Shown piece after piece: positions 48,994-57,048 of a DNA stretch of 64,000 nt. Every line of letters begins with the position of its first letter. Position 1 is the first letter of the stretch. The stretch covers positions 19,584 to 83,583 of the forward strand of contig JAHDWJ010000018.1 of the NCBI GenBank assembly GCA_023384415.1, given 5' to 3'. Source of the DNA: Anaerolineae bacterium (GTDB lineage: Bacteria > Chloroflexota > Anaerolineae > Promineifilales > Promineifilaceae). Both the position numbers and the translations under genes were made by a program. The notes beneath the pieces are model-generated. The model made no database searches and was not told the origin of the DNA. It worked only from the letters and a program-made list of their open reading frames with translations.

Positions 48994-49165
48994 GAACACG
49001 GATTCACGGGATTTACGGATTTTGGCTCTTTGGGAATTCAGGGGGTTGACAGGCCATGATGCGTGACCAGAGGTACCTCACGTATCACGTCATAGACCAC
49101 GAAATCCTGAAGACCCCAGATTATTCTGGAGCAAATAAATCCGCCAATCCTGCTTATCCGTGTTC
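48994..49165. repeat. Foldback repeat with GAACACGGAT ends
   Basis: GAACACGGATTCACGGGATT at the left and AATCCTGCTTATCCGTGTTC at the right are imperfect inverse copies; inside lie further inverse words near ATCACGTCATAGACCACGAAA. It fills the 245-base gap between the cytochrome and the CcmA-like gene. Confidence 0.7.
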
Positions 49166-49204
49166 TAAACCAACCACGCCAACGCACTCATGTGTCAATA
49201 AATC

Positions 49205-49843
49205 ATGATTAAAATAGAAGGGCTAATCAAAAGTTACGGCCTTAACCCGGTGCTGAAGGGGGTGGATTTGCATGTTCAGGCCGGGGAGTTTGTAGGGTTG
49301 GTGGGGGCCAATGGTTCAGGTAAATCTACCCTGCTCAAAATTATTGCCGCTTTGCTCACCCCAACGGCCGGCACCATCCGGGTGGGGGGGTGGCCGCTGC
49401 CGGAACGAGCAGACAAGGTGCGGCCGCATCTCGGTTACGTCTCCCATGATTTGCTCCTCTACCCCGACCTGACCGCCCAGGAGAATTTGTCCTTTTATGC
49501 CCGGCTCTATGGGTTAGCCAATGCTGAGGCCCGCATCGCGGCCGCGCTCAAACAAGTGGGTCTCTACACCCGGCGATATGATCTCCTCAACACCTTCTCC
49601 CGGGGGATGGGGCAGCGGTTGGCCCTGGCCCGTGCCACCCTACACCAGCCCGATATTTTGCTCCTGGATGAACCCTACACCGGCCTGGATACCCAAGGGG
49701 CCGATTTATTGGATCAATGGTTGGTAGAAGAAAAAGAGCGCGGCCGCACCATTCTGCTCATCACCCATGATATTCACCGGGGGCTGCCCCTCTGTGACCG
49801 GGTGCTGCATCTGCAACGAGGGAAGTTGGTCACTCAGCAGTGA
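49205..49843 (+). CDS. ABC transporter ATP-binding protein (CcmA-like)
   Basis: A 212-residue ATPase. Walker A GANGSGKST, Q-loop GYVSHDLLLYPDLTAQENL, signature FSRGMGQRLALARA, Walker B ILLLDEPYTGLD and switch His in LLITHD are all present. The small size, YPDLTAQENLSFYARLYGL and the RGMGQRL signature fit CcmA of the heme exporter for cytochrome c maturation, which agrees with the upstream cytochrome gene. The membrane partner CcmB is not next to it; a PucR regulator follows after 13 bases instead. It could serve another short exporter. Confidence 0.8.
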   Translation: MIKIEGLIKSYGLNPVLKGVDLHVQAGEFVGLVGANGSGKSTLLKIIAALLTPTAGTIRVGGWPLPERADKVRPHLGYVSHDLLLYPDLTAQENLSFYARLYGLANAEARIAAALKQVGLYTRRYDLLNTFSRGMGQRLALARATLHQPDILLLDEPYTGLDTQGADLLDQWLVEEKERGRTILLITHDIHRGLPLCDRVLHLQRGKLVTQQ

Positions 49844-49856
49844 CCAGGGGGTGCCT

Positions 49857-51518
49857 ATGAACGAGGCTGAAAGAATACCCATCAATCTAGGGGATGTGCT
49901 GCGGTTGGTGCTGCCGCTGGATACCCAGGTGCTGGCCAGCGGCACCCACACCCGTCGGGTCATCAACTGGATTACCATTATGACCCATTGGCGGCGTATC
50001 CGTGCCCACACCGGGGCCAACGATATTGTCCTGATGTCTTTAGAAGCCCAGCGGGAAATGTCGGACGATGAGATGATCGCCTGCCTGGACAAGTTAGCCA
50101 GACTGAACGCGGCCGGGTTGGTACTGTTTCAAGACGTTTCAGCTACAGTCAAAGAGGCCGCCAGCCGTTCCGATATGCCCCTGCTCATCGTCCCCAACAA
50201 AACTACCCTGCGGGATGTTCACCAGGGAGTAGCAGCCCTGCTCATTGACCGCCGGGTGCAAATTACGGACCGGGGAATGCAGCTTTATCGCCACCTCTCA
50301 GAGATGTCCCGCGAGGATAAAGGGTTGGCGGCGATGGCTGAGGTGATGGCTAAATTAACCGGTAAGGTTATTGCCATTCAGGACAAACGGTTTGAGTTTC
50401 AGGCGTTGAGTGAACCCCACAACAACCCGGTGGACATGGTGGCGGTGAAAGGATGGCTCCAGGAGCGGGAGTCGCTGCCTAAAGTGCTGCTTAACCGGAA
50501 AGCGGCCGCCAACGCCCGTCAGACCCATTGGCAGCAGCAGTTACCGGCCCAGGGGCTTACCCGGCTTATTGCTCCCATTATCTCTGGCGACCGGGCGCGG
50601 GGGTATCTCTCTATTGTCGGCCTGACCTCGGAGATTGATTTACTGGATGCGGTGTGTGTGGAGCAGGGCGCGGCCGCGTGTGCCCTGGAGATGGCTAAAG
50701 CCAAAGCGATTAGCGAGGCCAAAAAGGCGTTACGGGGCAACTTCCTGGAAGGGCTGTTGGCGGGGACGCTGCCGACCGGGGAAATTGAGCGGCTCTCTAC
50801 CCGGCTGGATCATAACACTGCCAAACCACACGCCGCCCTTGTTTATGCCTGGGATGGCCCCGAACCCCCTTCATTCCGCCGCCTGGAGACTATCCTTAAC
50901 TGGTTGGCTAACGAGGATCACCCCCTGCTGGTGCATGTGTATGGGGGCACCCACTTGTGTGTTTTTCACACCTTACGCAAAGATGATTTGGAGATGGCGG
51001 CCGCGTTCGAGCTAGATCGCCGCCTGCGCGAACAGATTCGGGCCGAAATGCCTACCTTAACGGCCCGGTTGGTTGGTGGCCTGTCTGGCCCCATGGAAAC
51101 CTTAGAAGAATGGCCGTCCACCCATCAGCGAGCAGTTCAGGCGATGCAGTTGGGCAAAAAGTTACGCATAGACCGGCTGGTCGAGTACAACAGCCTGGGC
51201 ATTTACCGGCTGTTGGGACAATTAGAAGGGCAGCCCGCCGTCATGCAATTTTGCCAACAAATTATTGGCCCGCTGGTGGAGTATGATCGCAGCCACAACA
51301 GCAGCCTGGTGCAGACAATGGATGCTTATTTCACCCATCATGGCAACATCAGCCAGACTGCCGAATCCCTCTTCATTCATCGCAATACCCTACTTTACCG
51401 GCTGGAGCGGGTTCAGGAGCTAACCGGTCAGTCTTTAGAGCAGGCGGATATGCGACTGGCTTTGCACCTGTCGTTAAAATTGTGGCAGCTTCGCGGGCCA
51501 GGCCGCCCCTCACCCTAG
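49857..51518 (+). CDS. PucR-type transcriptional regulator
   Basis: A 553-residue regulator. ATG 49857 is preceded by CAGGGGGTG and the sequence then fits the family (INLGDVLRLVLPLDTQVLAS). Residues 1-125 are the PucR N-domain with VNWITIM-like VINWITIMTHW; the middle is GAF-like; the C-terminal helix-turn-helix reads TMDAYFTHHGNISQTAESLF and HRNTLLYRLERVQELTGQSL. PucR regulators usually control purine, polyketone or amino-acid use in response to a metabolite. It follows the CcmA-like gene by 13 bases. Its target genes are not evident. Confidence 0.9.
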   Translation: MNEAERIPINLGDVLRLVLPLDTQVLASGTHTRRVINWITIMTHWRRIRAHTGANDIVLMSLEAQREMSDDEMIACLDKLARLNAAGLVLFQDVSATVKEAASRSDMPLLIVPNKTTLRDVHQGVAALLIDRRVQITDRGMQLYRHLSEMSREDKGLAAMAEVMAKLTGKVIAIQDKRFEFQALSEPHNNPVDMVAVKGWLQERESLPKVLLNRKAAANARQTHWQQQLPAQGLTRLIAPIISGDRARGYLSIVGLTSEIDLLDAVCVEQGAAACALEMAKAKAISEAKKALRGNFLEGLLAGTLPTGEIERLSTRLDHNTAKPHAALVYAWDGPEPPSFRRLETILNWLANEDHPLLVHVYGGTHLCVFHTLRKDDLEMAAAFELDRRLREQIRAEMPTLTARLVGGLSGPMETLEEWPSTHQRAVQAMQLGKKLRIDRLVEYNSLGIYRLLGQLEGQPAVMQFCQQIIGPLVEYDRSHNSSLVQTMDAYFTHHGNISQTAESLFIHRNTLLYRLERVQELTGQSLEQADMRLALHLSLKLWQLRGPGRPSP

Positions 51519-51550
51519 CCCTCTCCCCAGGGAGAGGGCCAGGGTGAGGG
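51508..51550. repeat. CCCTCACCCTAGCCCTCTCCC foldback
   Basis: A 20-bp arm (CCTCACCCTAGCCCTCTCCC) and an inverse copy with one mismatch enclose two bases, beginning within the PucR stop region. The CCCTCACCC...GGGTGAGGG element is a well-known type of dispersed bacterial repeat. After it, up to 51826, only weak repeats and a CCTTCATCCCTCATCC tract (51811-51846) are seen. Confidence 0.85.
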
Positions 51551-51810
51551 TAAGGGTTGTTTATTTTCCACAAGTAAACCAGGCAAAAGTTCTCAAAAAT
51601 TGACAATAGAAGATTCCCCTGGGCTGGCCTATACTCTTGTTCAGGATTTGCGCTTAGGTGCGCGGCTCAATGGGAAATAGTGGGATGCACAAAGCGGATG
51701 GCTCAACCCCATCCGCTTTGTTGCGTTTACCAAAAAATGAGCCGCCAAGTCGCCAAGAAAAAAGCATCCCAAGTTTAGGAATGCCAGCCCCTTTTTATGG
51801 TCGGCATCCC

Positions 51811-51846
51811 CTTCATCCCTCATCCCTCATCCTTCATAATTCATCC
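51811..51846. repeat. CATCCCTCATCC simple repeat
   Basis: Degenerate copies of CATCCCTT/CATCCCTC that run into the last codons of the methyltransferase. The same words occur at 56948-56976. Confidence 0.55.
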
Positions 51847-52525
51847 TTCCCACTTTCACTCCCCACACTTGTTCATACCCCACTTGCCAGGGGTTAATTT
51901 CGATCTGGTATAAGCCCAGGGCGCGGAGCAGGTCGGTCATGCTGTCGCGGGAGCGGTAACGGTGAAGAAACAGTTTCCCTTCCCAATCAGAGCGGCGGGT
52001 GGTGAGGAGCAGCCCCCCCGGTTTGAGAACGCGCACCATTTCAGCTAACGCGGCCGCGTCCGAGGGCATAAACTCCAACGCTTCCAGGCAGGTCACGGCA
52101 TCAAAGGTGTCATCGGCAAAGGGGAGCGGGGCCGCCGGGCTGTGCTGCAATGTTACCCGTCCCCGGTAAGGGGCCAACTTTTGGGCTGCCTGGGCCAACA
52201 TTTCAGATGAAGCATCTAGCGCGGTGATGCGGCCGCGAAACGCCCCATGCCCCAGGAGTAAAGCAGGCACCCGCCCCGTACCCGTCGCCACATCCAACAG
52301 ATGGGGTTCAGTCATATCGGCCAGGCGGAACAGCAGCGGCCGCGCCAGAAACGCCTCTTCATAATCCGAGTCAAACTGTTTCAGGGCATCATACCGTTTT
52401 GCCACCCGGTCATACAACCACACCACCAGCCGCCGCCCCAAAAACACCCCTTCAGTCAAGACCAATAGGTAATAGGCCAACAAAGCCAGGCCAATCAGAA
52501 GCAAAACAGCTGCCAGGATGACCAT
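51827..52525 (-). CDS. Membrane-anchored class I methyltransferase
   Basis: A 232-residue SAM methyltransferase with an unusual hydrophobic start (2-23, MVILAAVLLLIGLALLAYYL) that would anchor it in the membrane. The Rossmann part has LLDVATGTGRVPALLLG (motif I), ITALDASSEMLAQA, LPFADDTFDAVTCLEALEFM and VLKPGGLLLTTRRSDW, as in UbiE/COQ5-like enzymes. A lipid or quinone substrate is plausible given the anchor. It begins 11 bases after the stop of the epimerase gene, so the two are co-transcribed. Confidence 0.88.
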   Translation of the reverse strand: MVILAAVLLLIGLALLAYYLLVLTEGVFLGRRLVVWLYDRVAKRYDALKQFDSDYEEAFLARPLLFRLADMTEPHLLDVATGTGRVPALLLGHGAFRGRITALDASSEMLAQAAQKLAPYRGRVTLQHSPAAPLPFADDTFDAVTCLEALEFMPSDAAALAEMVRVLKPGGLLLTTRRSDWEGKLFLHRYRSRDSMTDLLRALGLYQIEINPWQVGYEQVWGVKVGRMNYEG

Positions 52526-52536
52526 CGAATGACTGC

Positions 52537-53523
52537 TTACTCCAGATACCCTTCTTGCCGCAGCCAGGCTTCGGTGCGGCGCATCCCTTCGGCAATGGGC
52601 ACACGGGGGTAATACCCCAACAGCGTCTCAGCTTTATCAGTGGGAAAGGATGATTGGGCTAACAGGTAATCTAGCCGTTGGCGGCTGAGGGGGAGCCGCA
52701 GTCCCAGACGATCATTGGCCCATACCAGCAAATGAGCCAGAAACAAGGGCATGGAAATCGGTTTGCGGCCGCACATCCGGCCATAATAGCTAAACCACTC
52801 CTTAAAAGTGACCGCAGGGTCTGTGAAATTGAAGGTCTGGCCAGAGGCGGCCGGATGGGTGGCGGCCAGGAGCAGGCCATCTACCAGGTTATCAATATAG
52901 ATGGGGTAGGCATGGCCGCGGCCGCCTCCATAAATAACCGGTACCCGCTTTTGCACCAACTGCACCATCCGCACCGACCAGCCGATGGCCCGAGGACCAT
53001 ACACCATGCCTGGTCGTATTACCACGACCTCGATCCCCAACTCCTGCCCCAGGGTCAGGGCGAGTTGTTCCCCGGCCGCTTTGGTACGGCCATACAGATC
53101 ATTCTCCTCATTAAAGGGAGTATCCTCTGTGATGACGGGTTGGCGAGGGACGCCGTAGACAGCGATGGAGCTGATATGCACGAATCGCTTAACCCCGGCT
53201 GCGGCCGCTAAACGGACTAACTGCCCGGTAGCCTCTACATTGATTGTCGCGGCTTCTTCACCCTGCCCGTGACTGCCCAACCAGGCGGCCGCGTGAAAAA
53301 CGATTTCTTGCCCGGCTAAAACAGAGGGCCACGCGGCCGCGTCCCGTAAATCTACCGTCACCATGTTGACTCCGGCTGCGGGCAGGAACGGAACTTTGCT
53401 GAGATCACGCCCCGTGCCTGTAACCACTGCCCCCTCGTCTACAGCCAACCGTTGAGCCAGATGCCCCCCGATAAACCCGGTTGCTCCGGTCACCACAACA
53501 GTTTTGTCTTTTAATGGGTTCAT
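52537..53523 (-). CDS. NAD-dependent epimerase/dehydratase (extended SDR)
   Basis: A 328-residue SDR protein. NAD-binding TGATGFIGGHLAQ (GxxGxxG), HISSIAVYG (Ser) and YGRTKAAGE (YxxxK) form the active site; VIRPGMVYGPRAIG follows. These features match extended SDRs such as UDP-sugar epimerases, cinnamoyl-CoA-reductase-like and 3-beta-hydroxysteroid-like enzymes. It lies upstream of the anchored methyltransferase, suggesting joint action on a sugar-nucleotide or lipid. Five GCGGCCGC sites occur, two within 50 bases (53287, 53334). Confidence 0.88.
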   Translation of the reverse strand: MNPLKDKTVVVTGATGFIGGHLAQRLAVDEGAVVTGTGRDLSKVPFLPAAGVNMVTVDLRDAAAWPSVLAGQEIVFHAAAWLGSHGQGEEAATINVEATGQLVRLAAAAGVKRFVHISSIAVYGVPRQPVITEDTPFNEENDLYGRTKAAGEQLALTLGQELGIEVVVIRPGMVYGPRAIGWSVRMVQLVQKRVPVIYGGGRGHAYPIYIDNLVDGLLLAATHPAASGQTFNFTDPAVTFKEWFSYYGRMCGRKPISMPLFLAHLLVWANDRLGLRLPLSRQRLDYLLAQSSFPTDKAETLLGYYPRVPIAEGMRRTEAWLRQEGYLE

Positions 53524-53940
53524 ATTTCCCTTCCCCCTATTAGCGCCAGCAACTTAAATTTGCTCCTGGATTCGGGCGAAATTTGAGGGTCTTTAGGGAT
53601 TGCGTGGGGTAAGGCAAACTATAGGGGCCTACATTTGTTGTCAACCCACCGAATTCCTAAAGAGCCATGGTCCTTAAGATTTAGTACCTTGTAACTCAAC
53701 TTCTTGTACAGAAAACAAGAACTGATCCACAGATGATGTAGATTTTCATAGATGGCTTAAAAGTCTGTGTCCATCTGTGACATCTGTGGATAAATCTTTT
53801 CTGGCTTGTCCAGGTTAGGAATGATTGTGGTCGAAATATATGATCAGGGTGCGTATCAGGCTTTGCTTAATTAATCAACAACTGCCCCTGCCTCTCTGAC
53901 TGAGGCTGAGCAAACGTGGATGGTTTGCCATATCCTTTAA
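53524..53940. other. Gene-free 0.42-kb region
   Basis: No gene is supported. A foldback of ATCCACAGATGATGTAGATT (53725) with CATCTGTGACATCTGTGGAT (to 53791) is the only clear structure; the rest is AT-richer unique sequence. Confidence 0.6.
53725..53791. repeat. ATCCACAGATG foldback
   Basis: The left arm ATCCACAGATG and the right arm CATCTGTGGAT are exact inverses, with imperfect pairing continuing inward. It is of the same general class as the ATCCGCAGATT elements. Confidence 0.8.
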
Positions 53941-55134
53941 TTAGCGGATATAACGTAGGGCTGTTTGCGGAGTACTTAAATATTCAACCCCATTGGCGGT
54001 GACCAGGACATCCTCTTCCAGGCTCATCATCCCCCGATTGGGCACGACGACATGGGGTTCCAGGGTAAACACATTGCCCGCTTCTACAGCTAAATCACAC
54101 ATGCCGGTATACCGCTCCCACTGCGGCCCCAAGACAGTGGCCCCATCGTGGGCGGCCCGCCCCAGCAAATGACCAAAGGCGTGCATATATTCCGGGTAAC
54201 CGTTATCGGTGATAAAGTTACGAACTACCTCGTCTACCTGCCAGCCTAAAACCCCCGGCTTAAGCAGGGCTTCGCCCGCTTTGATGGCTCCATAAACCAC
54301 ATCAAACGCATGTTGGACATCAGGCGGGGCCTGGGTCTCACCGTCATCTAAAACGTACCACATCCGCTGGAGATCGGAACAATATTCGTTTTGTTTGATG
54401 CCCAGATCAACGTGCAGGGTGTGCCCTTTTTCCAGCACCACATCCCCTGGGGCTGCATGTCCTATAGCCGAATGGGGGCCGCAGGTAACGATGGGGTTGA
54501 ACTCTTTTTCCCAGGCGTATCCCAGGCGCATAGCGTCTATCTGTTCCTGGACAAAATAGGCGATTTGCCGCTGGGTCATGCCTGGTTTAGCGTATTGTTC
54601 GATGGCGTCAAAGAGGGATTCGGTGGTGGCAATGGCCTGGCGCATGAGGGCAACTTCACTGGGGCTTTTGCGGCCGCGTACCCGCCGCATAATCTCCTCA
54701 GCCGAAACAAACCGCTCCGTCAGCCCTGTTCCTTCCAGATAATGGTGCAGCAGCCGGTACATTCCCAGCGATAACCCATCCGCAGCCACATCCCTTTCCG
54801 AGTAGTTCAGGGCGATCTGGCGGGGATTCAGGCGGGTCAACGTTTCCGCCAACGGGTCAGCAATCCCCTTGTGGTAAGCCAGCACATCGGTATACGCCCC
54901 CAGTTGGCGGATGTTCTCACTATCAAAATGGCCGATAATGGCGATGGAACGGCTGTCACGGGTAAGAATAAAAGCGGACTGCCAGGTCATATCTTGCCCC
55001 ACCAATAAATCCAGAGCCGGGTCTGGGGTGAGCATCGTTTCCCGTACAAAAGTCAGCCATACATCAATATCCAATTCCTGGAGTATACTGATGGCCTGTT
55101 TTACTTTTTCTTGAATCAACTCTTTGTTTAGCAT
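53941..55134 (-). CDS. M24 family metallopeptidase (Xaa-Pro peptidase-like)
   Basis: A 397-residue pita-bread-fold protein. The N-domain (1-160) is followed by the catalytic domain with ligands in HVDLGIKQNEYCSDLQRM (two Asp), MHAFGHLLGRAAHDG (His), FTLEPHVVVPNRG (Glu) and MSLEEDVLVT (Glu), so all five metal ligands can be placed. Such proteins cut X-Pro peptides or creatine-like amides. It stands alone, with ATG 55134 close to the MgtC gene that runs the other way. Confidence 0.9.
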   Translation of the reverse strand: MLNKELIQEKVKQAISILQELDIDVWLTFVRETMLTPDPALDLLVGQDMTWQSAFILTRDSRSIAIIGHFDSENIRQLGAYTDVLAYHKGIADPLAETLTRLNPRQIALNYSERDVAADGLSLGMYRLLHHYLEGTGLTERFVSAEEIMRRVRGRKSPSEVALMRQAIATTESLFDAIEQYAKPGMTQRQIAYFVQEQIDAMRLGYAWEKEFNPIVTCGPHSAIGHAAPGDVVLEKGHTLHVDLGIKQNEYCSDLQRMWYVLDDGETQAPPDVQHAFDVVYGAIKAGEALLKPGVLGWQVDEVVRNFITDNGYPEYMHAFGHLLGRAAHDGATVLGPQWERYTGMCDLAVEAGNVFTLEPHVVVPNRGMMSLEEDVLVTANGVEYLSTPQTALRYIR

Positions 55135-55307
55135 AGGCTGTTTCTATCCTCAGACGGTTTGGGTAACTGGGAGAACTCGTAGGAACTCTGAGAAATTACC
55201 GGAACTTTTTTCCATCCGTGTTCCCTCAATCAGTAGTTATTTACATTTACAGCGCGATTTTCCAAATCGTGTGTCGAACTGGAAGTTCAATTTACATAGG
55301 AGTTGTT

Positions 55308-55820
55308 ATGGAAGCACAAACCCCTGAATGGGTGCAAATCATGCAAAATTTTGGCTGGTTATCTGTTTTCAAGGTCACGTTGGCCTGCCTGTTAGGCGGG
55401 CTGATTGGGCTGGAACGGGAATGGCGCGGCCGCGATGCTGGTTTTCGTACCAATATGTTAATCGCCATGGGGTCATGCCTGTTCACCCTCATCTCTATTC
55501 ATGGCTTTCCCCTGGAAGAGTCGGCTGCTCGTGATACGGGCCGGGTCGCTGCCGGGATTGTCACCGGCATTGGTTTCCTGGGGGCCGGAGCGATGTTTCA
55601 CACCTCACAACGCACCAAAGGGATGACCACTGCGGCAACCGTCTGGCTGGTGGCGGCAATTGGTATGACGGTTGGTGTCGGAGCATACTTGTTAGCCATT
55701 TTTTCCAGCGTCCTGACTTTTGTTATTCTGCGTCTGCTGCACCCTGTGGCCAGGAAGTTGATCCCGCACCACCGCAGCGACCGCTCCGCGGCTGAGAGCG
55801 ACCTGGACGAAGACGAATAA
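55308..55820 (+). CDS. MgtC/SapB family membrane protein
   Basis: A 170-residue protein. ATG 55308 is chosen since TAGGAG is 7 bases upstream; the longer open frame has no support. Motifs LLGGLIGLEREWRGRDAGFRT, GSCLFTL, GRVAAGIVTGIGFLGAGAMF and GMTTAATVWLVAAIGMTVG define the MgtC N-domain, with four membrane segments. The C-terminal ACT-like domain of Salmonella MgtC is missing; the tail is short and acidic. Family members affect Mg2+ stress and F-ATPase. Its stop is 5 bases from the converging parB stop. Confidence 0.92.
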   Translation: MEAQTPEWVQIMQNFGWLSVFKVTLACLLGGLIGLEREWRGRDAGFRTNMLIAMGSCLFTLISIHGFPLEESAARDTGRVAAGIVTGIGFLGAGAMFHTSQRTKGMTTAATVWLVAAIGMTVGVGAYLLAIFSSVLTFVILRLLHPVARKLIPHHRSDRSAAESDLDEDE

Positions 55821-55825
55821 CCCGC

Positions 55826-56677
55826 TTACGGTTCCCGGACGATTGTCTCAAAAATCGCCTGTAATTCCTCATCTGAGTAAAAATGGATGACGATTTTGCC
55901 TTGCCCTTTGGGGTTTTTCTCCACATCTACCTTTGTTCCCAGGGATTGGCGGAACTGTTCTTGTAAAGCACGGAGTTCGGGAGGCTGGCGTTTTTGCGGC
56001 CGCGGGCTGGGTTTACTGACTGCCAGCCGCTTCCGCACTAACTCTTCCGTCTGGCGCACATTCAGCCCCAACTTCATCACCGTGCCCATCACCTCTTTCT
56101 GCATCTCTGGGGCGGTTAAGGAGAGCAGCGGCCGCGCATGCCCTTCGGTGAGCTGACCTTCATTGACCGCTTGCTGTACCTCTAGGGGCAAATCTAGCAG
56201 CCGCACTATGTTGCCCACCGTGGAGCGGGCTTTCCCCACTCGTTTCGCCACATCTTCCTGGGTCAGGCCAAACTCATCCATCAACTGCCGGTAAGCCAAC
56301 GCCTCTTCCAGGGGGTTTAGATCGGCCCGCTGTACATTTTCGATAATCGCCAGCTCTAACATCCCCTGAGGGGAGGCCTCTTTGACCACGACGGGTAGTT
56401 CCGTCAGGCCAGCTTTTTGGGCTGCCCGCCAACGCCGTTCTCCGGCAATGAGCGTATATTGTCCATCACCGGCATCATGGACGATGAGTGGCTGGATGAG
56501 GCCATGTTCCCGAATAGAGTTGGCTAATTCAGCCAACTTTTGCTCATCCATCACCGTGCGCGGCTGATGGGGGTTGGGGCTGATATGGCTTACGGGCACC
56601 GTGCGTAACCCATTTTCTGGGCTGCTGGCGGGAATCAGGGCACTCAGACCACGCCCAAGACCTGTTCGTTTGCTCAT
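55826..56677 (-). CDS. parB: ParB/Spo0J chromosome partition protein
   Basis: A 283-residue protein starting KRTGLGRGLSALIP, the usual ParB start. The CTPase/clamp part has HISPNPHQPRTVMDEQKLAE, SIREHGLIQPLIV and the motif GERRWRAAQKAGL; the helix-turn-helix follows with GLTQEDVAKRVGKARSTVGN and LTEGHARPLLSL. The C-terminal dimer domain is present. It spreads from parS sites and loads SMC. parA is not adjacent in the window: the upstream side holds only repeats, so the gene is either alone or split from parA. No perfect parS (TGTTTCACGTGAAACA) was found. Confidence 0.94.
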   Translation of the reverse strand: MSKRTGLGRGLSALIPASSPENGLRTVPVSHISPNPHQPRTVMDEQKLAELANSIREHGLIQPLIVHDAGDGQYTLIAGERRWRAAQKAGLTELPVVVKEASPQGMLELAIIENVQRADLNPLEEALAYRQLMDEFGLTQEDVAKRVGKARSTVGNIVRLLDLPLEVQQAVNEGQLTEGHARPLLSLTAPEMQKEVMGTVMKLGLNVRQTEELVRKRLAVSKPSPRPQKRQPPELRALQEQFRQSLGTKVDVEKNPKGQGKIVIHFYSDEELQAIFETIVREP

Positions 56678-56723
56678 TTAACCATTCCGTTTTGGTAACT
56701 ACTAACCCTCTCTGATGATACAA

Positions 56724-56776
56724 CCTTCCGAAGGTTTCGTTGCCAATGCTTACCAGTGGAGAAAACCTTCGGAAGG
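56724..56776. repeat. CCTTCCGAAGGTTT foldback
   Basis: The 14-base arm CCTTCCGAAGGTTT and its exact inverse AAACCTTCGGAAGG enclose 25 bases, upstream of parB. Confidence 0.85.
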
Positions 56777-56827
56777 CTTAATCGTTACCCGTTTTGCCAG
56801 GTTCGGTAGATCCAAAATTTGATTTTT

Positions 56828-56898
56828 ATCCGCAGATTTCGCGGATTAGGGCAAATTTTTTCCAGGCGGCTTCCCACAATCGGCGTTAATCCGCGGAT
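56828..56898. repeat. ATCCGCAGATTTCGCGGATTA foldback
   Basis: ATCCGC words at the left pair with TAATCCGCGGAT at the right. The same ATCCGCAGATT word begins the terminator-like element at 45132. Confidence 0.7.
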
Positions 56899-57048
56899 GA
56901 TGCTCTGGTAGATATGGGCCTGTAGAGTTTAGGTGAGGATGCTTTTTCATCCTTCATCCCTCATCCCTCATAATTCTCTGGGGAGTTTATAACGCGAATG
57001 GGGAATCGTCAATTACGGAGCCGTGAACTTTAAGAGCCTACCCTCGGC

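Larger units (their letters stand above)
56678..57048. other. Gene-free 0.37-kb repeat region upstream of parB
   Basis: No gene is seen. It contains two foldbacks (56724-56776 and 56828-56898) and a CATCCCTCATCC tract (56948-56976). Confidence 0.65.

Noticed and set aside
56678-57048. A parS site upstream of parB.
   Set aside because: The inverted repeats there do not match the 16-bp parS consensus.
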